The notes beneath the pieces are model-generated. The model made no database searches. It saw only the letters and a list, made by a program, of their open reading frames with translations, and was not told where the DNA came from. The translations under genes were made by a program, and so were the position numbers. Shown in pieces: positions 55,158 through 62,103 of a stretch of 64,000 nt of DNA (the first letter of the stretch is position 1; each line of letters starts with the position of its first letter). The stretch covers positions 1 to 64,000 of the forward strand of contig JAJYTF010000009.1 of the NCBI GenBank assembly GCA_021793155.1, read 5' to 3'. This DNA comes from Pseudomonadota bacterium (GTDB lineage: Bacteria > Pseudomonadota > Alphaproteobacteria > Rhodospirillales > Magnetospirillaceae).

Positions 55158-55870
55158 TGTCCCAACACCTTTCGTTGCGCGGCGGTGAGCTCGGCCACGC
55201 CCTCCTGCGCCAAAGCCAGCAGAGCCATGAATTCGCCTTGGCTGAACGGGCTTTCCTCGGCCGTTCCCTGGATCTCGACGATGCCTCCTTGGGCGGTCAG
55301 CACGAAATTGGTGTCGGCCTGGCAGGCCGAGTCCTCGGCATAGTCCAGGTCCAGCACCGGCGTGCCCTGGTAGATCCCGCAGGAAACCGCGGCGACCTGG
55401 CTGGTCAGCGGCACCGCGGCCAGGACGCCCATGCCCACCAGCTTCTGGAAGGCCAGATGCAGGGCCACATAGGAACCGGTGATGGCGGCGGTGCGCGTCC
55501 CACCGTCGGCCTGGATGACGTCGCAGTCCACCTTGATCTGCATTTCGCCCATGGCCGGCAGATTGGTTACCGCCCGCAGCGAGCGGCCGATCAGCCGCTG
55601 GATCTCCTGGGTACGGCCGGATTGCTTGCCCTTCGCCGCTTCGCGATCGGTGCGGCTGTGGGTCGAGCGCGGCAGCATGCCGTATTCGGCGGTCACCCAG
55701 CCTTTGCCGCTGTTGCGGAGGAACGGTGGAACCTTTTCATCGACCGAGGCGGTGCACAGGACATGGGTGTCGCCGAAGCGGGCCAGGCACGATCCTTCCG
55801 CATATTTGCTGAATCCCGGTTCGAGCAGGATGGAGCGGAGCTGATTGGGCGCACGACCCGATGGCCTCAT
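55154..55870 (-). CDS. rph: Ribonuclease PH
   Basis: Phosphorolytic 3'-5' exoribonuclease of 238 residues that trims tRNA precursors and helps degrade structured RNA. The start '[27 protein letters not shown]' is typical; '[39 protein letters not shown]' and '[24 protein letters not shown]' (with KVDCDV) are the catalytic and phosphate-binding regions. ATG 55870 is preferred over the longer open frame. It diverges from hrcA, a conserved alphaproteobacterial arrangement. Confidence 0.97.
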   Translation of the reverse strand: MRPSGRAPNQLRSILLEPGFSKYAEGSCLARFGDTHVLCTASVDEKVPPFLRNSGKGWVTAEYGMLPRSTHSRTDREAAKGKQSGRTQEIQRLIGRSLRAVTNLPAMGEMQIKVDCDVIQADGGTRTAAITGSYVALHLAFQKLVGMGVLAAVPLTSQVAAVSCGIYQGTPVLDLDYAEDSACQADTNFVLTAQGGIVEIQGTAEESPFSQGEFMALLALAQEGVAELTAAQRKVLGQ

Positions 55871-55952
55871 GATATCCTCTGGCGGTGGGAAACGGAGGGG
55901 CAACAAACTAGCCTGGATTTCTTCCAGTGTCACCGCCCAACGCCAGCCTAAG

Positions 55953-55981
55953 TTGACGCACCCCGTCGTCCTCACTAAATT
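55953..55981 (+). promoter_or_regulatory. Candidate sigma-70 promoter of hrcA
   Basis: TTGACG (55953-55958) and TAAATT (55976-55981) are 17 bases apart, matching five and four of six consensus bases. The hrcA start codon is 36 bases downstream of the -10 box. No CIRCE inverted repeat was seen in the rph-hrcA gap. Confidence 0.45.
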
Positions 55982-56017
55982 TCAGCACCGCTGATCCTCC
56001 GTAAAGACCCCACGGGA

Positions 56018-57067
56018 ATGACCCGCAGCAGGAACGTCATCGAATTGAGCGAACGGTCGCGCGAGATCTTCCGCGAGATCGTCGACGCCTATGTCGAGAC
56101 CGGAGAGCCGGTGGGCTCGCGCACCCTCTCGCGGCGTTTGTCGGTGTCATTGTCGCCGGCCACGGTGCGCAACGTCATGGCCGACCTGGAAGAAGCCGGC
56201 TTGCTCTATGCCCCCCACACCTCGGCCGGGCGCCTGCCGACCGAAGCCGGCATGCGCATGTTCGTCAGCGGATTGCTGGAGGTCGGCCAGCTGCCGGAGA
56301 CCGAGCGGGACAGCATCGACGCCAAGTGCAAGGGCAGCGGCCGGAGCCTCGAGACCTTGCTGGGCGAGGCCCTGACCACCCTTTCCGGCCTGTCGCGCTG
56401 CGCCGGCCTGGTGCTGGCGCCGAAGACCCAGACGGCGCTCAAGCATATCGAGTTCGTTCCATTGGGCAGCGGGCGCGCTCTGGTGGTGATGGTCACCGAC
56501 GACGGCTTGGTGGAGAACCGGGTGCTCGAACTGTCTCGCGAGGTTACTCCCTCGGCCCTGGTGGAAGCGACCAACTACTTGAATGCCCGGCTCGTCGGGC
56601 GGACCCTCGATGAAGCCAGGCAGTTGATCGTCGAGGAACTGGAAACCCAGAAAAGCCAGCTCGACGAACTGACTGGTAAGGTGGTGGCGGCCGGTTTGGC
56701 GACTTGGGCGGGCGGCGACAAGAGCGGCCAGCTCATCGTGCGCGGCCAGTCGCATCTGCTTGACGACGTCACTGCGTTGGCCGATCTGGAACGCATCCGC
56801 GCACTGTTCGAGGCGCTGGAGACCAAGGAACATCTGGTCCGCCTACTCGACCTGACCAACCGGGCCGAGGGCGTGCAGATCTTCATCGGGGCGGAGAATG
56901 AATTGTTCCGGGTGTCGGGTTGCTCGATGGTGGTCGCCCCTTATCACAACAGCCGGGAACAAATCGTCGGAGCCATCGGCGTCATCGGCCCGACGCGCAT
57001 CAACTATGCCCGCATCATCCCGCTGGTGGACTACACCGCGAAAGTGATCGGGCGTCTCATCGGATGA
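56018..57067 (+). CDS. hrcA: Heat-inducible transcription repressor HrcA
   Basis: Repressor of groE/dnaK-type operons that binds CIRCE elements and needs GroEL to fold. It has 349 residues. The winged-helix N-terminus reads 'LSERSREIFREIVDAYVETGEPVGSRTLSRRLSVSLSPATVRNVMADLEEAGLLYAPHTSAGRLPTEAGMRMFV', followed by the GAF-like domain. The C-terminal end 'GVIGPTRINYARIIPLVDYTAKVIGRLI' is conserved. No CIRCE appears upstream, so its targets lie elsewhere, probably at groESL. It precedes grpE by 16 bases. Confidence 0.97.
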   Translation: MTRSRNVIELSERSREIFREIVDAYVETGEPVGSRTLSRRLSVSLSPATVRNVMADLEEAGLLYAPHTSAGRLPTEAGMRMFVSGLLEVGQLPETERDSIDAKCKGSGRSLETLLGEALTTLSGLSRCAGLVLAPKTQTALKHIEFVPLGSGRALVVMVTDDGLVENRVLELSREVTPSALVEATNYLNARLVGRTLDEARQLIVEELETQKSQLDELTGKVVAAGLATWAGGDKSGQLIVRGQSHLLDDVTALADLERIRALFEALETKEHLVRLLDLTNRAEGVQIFIGAENELFRVSGCSMVVAPYHNSREQIVGAIGVIGPTRINYARIIPLVDYTAKVIGRLIG

Positions 57068-57083
57068 CAATGTGAAGGGACCC

Positions 57084-57713
57084 ATGAGCCAGGATAATAA
57101 CCAGACCTCCGTATCCACTCCCACCGCCGCCTCTGCGGTGCCGCCTCCGTCGGCCGCTGACGAAGCCGGGCATCAGGCGGTCGAGTCCTCGGCCGCCGTC
57201 ACCCCGCGCGAAGCGGAACTCGAGGCCGAACTGGCCAGGGTCAAGGACCAGCTGCTGCGCGCCATGGCGGAAACCGAGAATGTCCGCCGCCGGCTTGAAC
57301 AGCAGGCCGAGGATCGGGGCAAATATGCGGTGTCGTCCTTCGCCAAGGACATGCTGCCGGTGGCCGACAATCTGCGCCGCGCTCTGGACAGCATTCCGGC
57401 CGAATCCATCGGTGGTGATCCTATGGCGCAAAAGCTGGCCGAAGGGGTGGAGCTGACCGAACGCTCGCTGCTCTCGGCCCTCGAGCGCCATGGCATCAAG
57501 CGCGTCGTCGCGCTCGGCCAGCGCTTCGACCCGCATCTGCACCAGGCGATGATGGAGGTGGAGGATCCAAGCCAGCCCGCCGGAACCGTGGTGCTGGAAA
57601 TGCAGGCCGGCTACACCATCCACGACCGTTTGTTGCGCGAGGCCATGGTCGGTGTGTCGAAGGGCGGCCCGAAACCGCAGCCCGGCGACGCCGGGGTGGA
57701 TACTACCGCCTGA
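57084..57713 (+). CDS. grpE: Nucleotide-exchange factor GrpE
   Basis: Co-chaperone of 209 residues that releases ADP from DnaK. A disordered Ser/Pro/Ala-rich N-terminus precedes a long helix ('EAELEAELARVKDQLLRAMAETENVRRRLEQQAEDRGKYAVSSFAKDMLPVADNLRRAL') and the beta domain ('QRFDPHLHQAMMEVEDPSQPAGTVVLEMQAGYTIHDRLLREAMVGVSKG'). ATG 57084 is preceded by AAGGGA; GTG 57072 is also in frame. dnaK-dnaJ are not in this window. Confidence 0.97.
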   Translation: MSQDNNQTSVSTPTAASAVPPPSAADEAGHQAVESSAAVTPREAELEAELARVKDQLLRAMAETENVRRRLEQQAEDRGKYAVSSFAKDMLPVADNLRRALDSIPAESIGGDPMAQKLAEGVELTERSLLSALERHGIKRVVALGQRFDPHLHQAMMEVEDPSQPAGTVVLEMQAGYTIHDRLLREAMVGVSKGGPKPQPGDAGVDTTA

Positions 57714-57727
57714 CCAGGGGGGCGCCC

Positions 57728-58966
57728 ATGCGGCTTCCGGCCGTTCCGATCGCCCTCTGCGCCGCTCTCGCTGTGACTGTGGCCGTTTCCGCGGTGCGGG
57801 CGGAGGACGCGCGGCCGGGGGACGAGATTTCCGTCGACGCCGCTTCGCTGCCGCCGCCCCATGCCACGCCCAGCGCCGGCAATCCGCCGCGGGTGGTGGC
57901 CCGGCCGTCGGGGGTCGGCCTGCAGCTGCCGACAGGATTCCATGCGGAGCTGTTCGCTGAGGGTCTGGAGGACGCCCGCTGGCTGGCCGTCGCTCCCAAT
58001 GGCGACGTCTTCCTGGCCGAATCCCGTGCCGGCAGGATCACCCTGCTGCGGGACGGCGTCGGCCGGGGCCGGGCCGACCTCAAGACCACCTTTGCCGAAG
58101 GCTTCGACCGGCCGCACGGCTTGACTTTCCATGACGGCTATCTCTATGTCGGCGATGTGCGCGGCGTCTGGCGGCTGCGCTATCAGCCGGGCCAGACCGC
58201 CGCCGATGGCCCGCCTGAAGCGGTTACACCGCCCCATGCCCTGGGCGACGCCGGGGGCCACTGGACGCGCACCGTCGTCTTCTCACCCGCCGGCGACCAT
58301 TTCTTCGTCGCCATCGGTTCGCGCTCCAACATTGGCGAGGACCCGCCGCCGCGGGCCACCATCCAGGAATTCGCCGCCGGCGGTGGCGGCCAGCGAACCT
58401 TTGCCTCGGGCCTGCGCAACCCGGTGGGCATGGCCTTTCGCCCCGGCACCGATGAATTGTGGGCGGTGGTCAACGAACGCGACGGCCTGGGCGACGGCCT
58501 GGTGCCCGACTATCTGGTCCGTCTGCGTGACGGCGGCTTCTACGGCTGGCCTTACAGCTATCTGGGCGACCATCCCCAGCCGGGTTTCGCCGACATGCGG
58601 CCGGACCTGGCCAAGCGGGCGATCGTGCCGGATCTGCTGTTTCGCTCCCATTCCGCGCCGCTCGGCCTGGTCTTCTACGATGGGAACCAGTTTCCCGCCG
58701 AATACCGCGGCGACGCCTTCGTCGCTTTGCACGGTTCCTGGAATTCGGCCCAACCCACCGGCTACATGCTGGTGCGGGTGCATTTTGCTGCTGGCGACCC
58801 CGGGAAATCCTACCAGGTCTTCGCTACCGGCTTCCGCCTTGGCGGCGAATCGACGGCTAAAGTCTGGGGCCGCCCGGTCGGCTTGGCGGTGGCCAAGGAC
58901 GGCAGTCTGCTGGTGGCCGATGACGCCGGCCAGACGGTGTGGCGGATCAGCTATCAGGGCAAGTGA
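57728..58966 (+). CDS. PQQ-type soluble sugar/sorbosone dehydrogenase-like protein
   Basis: Exported beta-propeller protein of 412 residues with a signal peptide ('MRLPAVPIALCAALAVTVAVSAVRAED'). 'LPTGFHAELFAEGLEDARWLAVAPNGDVFLAESRAGRITLLRDG', 'FDRPHGLTFHDGYLYVGD', 'FSPAGDHFFVAIGSRSN' and 'GLRNPVGMAFRPGTDELWAVVNERDGLGDGLVPDYLV' match the L-sorbosone/aldose dehydrogenase family, which uses PQQ bound in the propeller centre. The real substrate is unknown, and no PQQ synthesis genes are visible. It follows grpE by 14 bases but need not be co-regulated. The triheme cytochrome at 38.9 kb is a conceivable acceptor but is far away. Confidence 0.88.
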   Translation: MRLPAVPIALCAALAVTVAVSAVRAEDARPGDEISVDAASLPPPHATPSAGNPPRVVARPSGVGLQLPTGFHAELFAEGLEDARWLAVAPNGDVFLAESRAGRITLLRDGVGRGRADLKTTFAEGFDRPHGLTFHDGYLYVGDVRGVWRLRYQPGQTAADGPPEAVTPPHALGDAGGHWTRTVVFSPAGDHFFVAIGSRSNIGEDPPPRATIQEFAAGGGGQRTFASGLRNPVGMAFRPGTDELWAVVNERDGLGDGLVPDYLVRLRDGGFYGWPYSYLGDHPQPGFADMRPDLAKRAIVPDLLFRSHSAPLGLVFYDGNQFPAEYRGDAFVALHGSWNSAQPTGYMLVRVHFAAGDPGKSYQVFATGFRLGGESTAKVWGRPVGLAVAKDGSLLVADDAGQTVWRISYQGK

Positions 58967-58987
58967 AGAAGGGAATCGGCATCGGCA

Positions 58988-59521
58988 TCAGCCCAAGGGA
59001 TATTCCGCCTCGGCGGTGTAGATTGGTTCCCCCCGGCCGAGATGGCTGGAGAACAGGACGAAGCTCGCCACCGGGACGCTTTCGCGGAACAGGTTGTGGC
59101 CGGCGATGAAGGACTGCAGTTTGGGCAAGGGCGGGTCCTTCAGCCGGGCCAGGGTGATATGGGGTTGGAAACGCCGGCCTTCAGGCGGCAGCCCGATCCG
59201 CACCAGCGCCGATTCCACCTTGTCGCGCAGGCGCAGAAGCGCCGGCTCGCGTTCCACGCCGAGCCACAGGGTGATCGCCCGCCGGCCGCCTTCGAAAGTG
59301 CCGCAGCCGGCGACCGTCATGGTGAAGGCCGGGGCCTGCAGTTCGGCCAGCGCGTCGTGGATGGAATTGGCGACGGCCTCGTCGACTTCGCCGACGAAGC
59401 GCAACGTCAAGTGCAGATTTTCTGCCGGCGTCCAGTGCGCATTCGGGATGCCGGCCGCGAAGCTGACCAGCCGCTGCTGGAGCGATGGCGGAAGGGGAAT
59501 ACCGACGAACAGGCGGATCAT
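58988..59521 (-). CDS. thpR: RNA 2',3'-cyclic phosphodiesterase ThpR
   Basis: 2H-phosphoesterase of 177 residues that opens 2',3'-cyclic phosphates at RNA ends. The two catalytic HxTx motifs are present as HLTL in 'ENLHLTLRFVGEV' and HITL in 'RRFQPHITLARLKD'. ATG 59521 ('MIRLFVGIPLPPSLQQRL') has GGAGG six bases upstream; the earlier ATG adds only six residues. It converges on the sugar-dehydrogenase gene across 21 bases and follows the FIST gene. Confidence 0.94.
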   Translation of the reverse strand: MIRLFVGIPLPPSLQQRLVSFAAGIPNAHWTPAENLHLTLRFVGEVDEAVANSIHDALAELQAPAFTMTVAGCGTFEGGRRAITLWLGVEREPALLRLRDKVESALVRIGLPPEGRRFQPHITLARLKDPPLPKLQSFIAGHNLFRESVPVASFVLFSSHLGRGEPIYTAEAEYPLG

Positions 59522-59577
59522 GGCAAACCTCCGCCGCATTGGCGGCTGGGCATGCTGCAGATCTTCTGCACCATCCC

Positions 59578-60714
59578 CTAAAGGAACAGCGCCAGCACCC
59601 CGGTGAAACCGTAGAGCCGGTCGTAGCAGATTTCCCCGGAGGCAGAAAACCCCACCAGCGGGAACTCACCCAGAGCTTCGCGGATCATCTCCAATTCGCG
59701 GCCGTCCCGGCCGAACATATGGGCGCCGCGGGCGACACAGGAAACATAGATGCCGCCGACAATGGTTTCGCCGGTCAACCGTTTCGCCAGCCCGGCCAGC
59801 ATGCGGCGAAAGTCCTTCTGCGCAGCATTGGCGTCACGCCGGACGAACATGACGGTATCGCCGCTGACCAGATGTTCGCCGACGGCCAGCCAGCCGCGCT
59901 TGGGGTCGATGCCCAGCAGCGGGCGAACCACGTAATCGTGGTTGTCCGAGCCGGCCACCGGCAGGGCGATATGAATGTAGCCGGCCGCCTTCTGCAGGTC
60001 GCGGGCGATGATGTCTCCGGCTTCCCGTTTCAGCACCTCCAGGGCCGGCCGCCCGTCCAGCGCCATGATCACGTTGTCGACCACCTCATTCGCCCGGTGC
60101 AATCCGCCGATCGGCGTACAGCCTTGCGACAAGGCGGTGGCAAGACGGATCTCCTCGCCGAACAGCGCGCCCGACAGGCCGGCCGCGCCGACCCGGCCGC
60201 AGACCTGCATCGGCGTATCGCCAGTCGCCGTCAGGCCGCCGATCAGGAAGGCCTGGGCGGTTTCGCTGAGGCCGGCAACCATCTCGGCAACTTGCGCTTC
60301 CTGCGGGTTGCCGTGTACCAGCGCGGTGATGGCGCCCTGCCGGCTCAGCCAGTCGCCATGCTCGGCCAGGAAGCTGTCACGCTCCAACGGCTCGAAGCTT
60401 TCGAAGCGCCGTACCGCGCCTGGCGGCACCCGTGCTGCGAGAACGGCCATCGCCTTGCCCTCTCGCATTTCGCCCTCGGGCCCGAAGACCGCATAGCCGA
60501 CGCCGCCCAGCCAGTCGTCGATGGGCGTGGTCTCCCGCAGGAAGGTGACGATGGAGGAAAGGTCGTCGGCGAAGGCCTCGGTGACATAGACCACGCCCAG
60601 ATTGGCCCCCTCCGGAAGGGGTCCCAGGCGCTCGAGGCAGGCCTTGGCGGCCAGGCCCCAATGGTCCCCGCTTGCCTGGGCGGCGGTCATAGCGGTCTTC
60701 GTTTCGGCTCTCAT
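59578..60714 (-). CDS. FIST-domain sensory protein
   Basis: Protein of 378 residues with an N-terminal FIST domain ('NLGVVYVTEAFADDLSSIVTFLRETTPIDDWLGGVGYAVFG') and a C-terminal FIST_C domain ('VMALDGRPALEVLKREAG', 'ARGAHMFGRDGRELEMIREALGEFPLVGFSASGEICYDRLYGFTGVLALFL'). FIST domains are thought to sense small ligands, often amino acids, and usually sit beside signalling genes. No signalling gene is adjacent here. Its ATG overlaps the tesA stop (ATGA), so the two are translated together, an unexpected pairing. There is no membrane segment. Confidence 0.9.
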   Translation of the reverse strand: MRAETKTAMTAAQASGDHWGLAAKACLERLGPLPEGANLGVVYVTEAFADDLSSIVTFLRETTPIDDWLGGVGYAVFGPEGEMREGKAMAVLAARVPPGAVRRFESFEPLERDSFLAEHGDWLSRQGAITALVHGNPQEAQVAEMVAGLSETAQAFLIGGLTATGDTPMQVCGRVGAAGLSGALFGEEIRLATALSQGCTPIGGLHRANEVVDNVIMALDGRPALEVLKREAGDIIARDLQKAAGYIHIALPVAGSDNHDYVVRPLLGIDPKRGWLAVGEHLVSGDTVMFVRRDANAAQKDFRRMLAGLAKRLTGETIVGGIYVSCVARGAHMFGRDGRELEMIREALGEFPLVGFSASGEICYDRLYGFTGVLALFL

Positions 60715-61379
60715 GGCGCCCCCGTGGCGGCAGATCGACGGGGCGGACCTATCAGGTCTTCCACCGCAGGCAGGATGCCACGGACCACGACGTCGATTCC
60801 TTGCGCGTTGGGATGCATGCCGTCCGGCAGAGTGAGCTCGCGCCGCATGGCCACGCCCTCGAGAAAGAACGGATAGAGTGGTACGCCGTGAGCCTTGGCC
60901 AAGCGCGGATAGATGGCATCGAATTCTCGCACGTAATCGGTTCCCATGTTGCGCGGCGCCAGCATGCCGGCCAGGAGCACCTTGACACCCCGCTGCCGGA
61001 GGCGCGAAAGAATGGCATCCAGGTTGGCCGCGGTGACTTTGGGGTCGATGCCGCGCAGGGCATCGTTGGCGCCCAATTCGACGATGGCGAAATCCGGCCG
61101 GTCGGACAGCGCCCAGTCGAGGCGGGCCCGACCGCCGGCCGAGGTGTCGCCCGAGACACCCCCGTTGATCACCTGGACCGAATAGCCCTTGGCTCGCAGC
61201 GCCCCCTCCAGCTTGGCAGGAAAGGCGTCGCCGGCGGCTAGGTTGTAGCCGGCGGTCAGGCTATCGCCGAAGGCGAGCAGGCGGATGGAGTCGGCGGCCA
61301 TGGCGGGACCGGCGGTCAAGTTGACAAACAGGCTAAGCAGACCATATGCCCACCACGCCCGCTGTGCAAAGGATCGCAT
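60711..61379 (-). CDS. tesA: Periplasmic arylesterase / lysophospholipase (TesA-like)
   Basis: SGNH hydrolase of 222 residues with a signal peptide ('WAYGLLSLFVNLTAGPAMAAD'). The Ser block 'LLAFGDSLTAGYNL', Gly block 'VINGGVSGDTSAGGRARLDW', Asn block 'VELGANDALRGID' and the final 'LPDGMHPNAQGIDVVV' Asp-x2-His are complete. It probably cleaves acyl-thioesters or lysophospholipids in the periplasm. ATG 61379 has GGGA eight bases upstream. The start codon shares two bases with that of the divergent ABC ATPase. tesA divergent from ybbA-ybbP is conserved in proteobacteria. Confidence 0.95.
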   Translation of the reverse strand: MRSFAQRAWWAYGLLSLFVNLTAGPAMAADSIRLLAFGDSLTAGYNLAAGDAFPAKLEGALRAKGYSVQVINGGVSGDTSAGGRARLDWALSDRPDFAIVELGANDALRGIDPKVTAANLDAILSRLRQRGVKVLLAGMLAPRNMGTDYVREFDAIYPRLAKAHGVPLYPFFLEGVAMRRELTLPDGMHPNAQGIDVVVRGILPAVEDLIGPPRRSAATGAP

Positions 61380-62103
61380 GATCGGTTCCCATTCCGACGA
61401 CCAGCCCATCGTCCTTCTCGAGGACGTGAGGCTTAAGCTGGCAAGCCCGGCTGGCGAGGTCAACATCCTTCGGGGCATGAACCTCCGCATTGCAGCCGGC
61501 GAAACAATCGGTGTCATCGGCCCCTCGGGCTCGGGGAAGTCCACCATGATGATGGTGATGGCCGGGCTGGAACGACACACCGGCGGCCGGGTGACAGTGG
61601 CTGGGACGGTGCTGGACGGCCTGGACGAGGACGCCCTGGCAACATTCCGCCGCCAGAACGTCGGCATCGTCTTCCAGTCGTTTCATCTCATCCCCACCAT
61701 GAACGCCCTCGAAAACGTCGCCGTGCCGCTGGAACTGGCCGGCCACCGAGGCGCCCTGGCCGAGGCGCGGCATCTCCTCGACCGGGTCGGCCTGGGCCAG
61801 CGCCTGCATCACTATCCCGGGCAACTTTCGGGCGGCGAGCAGCAGCGGGTCGCCCTGGCCCGCGCCTTCGCCGGTCGCCCACGCCTGCTGCTGGCCGACG
61901 AGCCGACCGGCAATCTCGACCAGGCGACCGGGCGGGCAGTCATCGAATTGTTGTTCGAATTGCATCAGCAAAGCGGCAATACCTTGCTGCTGATCACCCA
62001 CGACCCCGCCCTGGCGGCCCGCTGCCGCCGCATCGTGCGCGTGGAGGACGGGCGGATTGCCAGCGAGCGGGCCGGCCAGGCTGTCGCGGCGGCCGACTCA
62101 TGA
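61378..62103 (+). CDS. ybbA: ABC exporter ATP-binding protein (YbbA-like)
   Basis: Cytoplasmic ATPase of 241 residues of the MacB/LolD type. Walker A is '[16 protein letters not shown]', the Q-loop '[20 protein letters not shown]', the signature '[19 protein letters not shown]', Walker B '[12 protein letters not shown]' and the switch His in '[11 protein letters not shown]'. ATG 61378 has AAGGA six bases upstream, and its first bases overlap the tesA start codon on the other strand. It overlaps the permease gene as ATGA. The cargo of YbbAP is not established; release or export of hydrophobic molecules processed by TesA has been proposed. Confidence 0.95.
   Translation: MIGSHSDDQPIVLLEDVRLKLASPAGEVNILRGMNLRIAAGETIGVIGPSGSGKSTMMMVMAGLERHTGGRVTVAGTVLDGLDEDALATFRRQNVGIVFQSFHLIPTMNALENVAVPLELAGHRGALAEARHLLDRVGLGQRLHHYPGQLSGGEQQRVALARAFAGRPRLLLADEPTGNLDQATGRAVIELLFELHQQSGNTLLLITHDPALAARCRRIVRVEDGRIASERAGQAVAAADS

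Noticed and set aside
55871-56017. CIRCE operator upstream of hrcA
   Set aside because: No TTAGCACTC-N9-GAGTGCTAA inverted repeat or close variant could be found in the gap.
59485-60876. Open frame of 463 codons on the plus strand
   Set aside because: It is antisense to the FIST gene, which has conserved domains. This frame has none.
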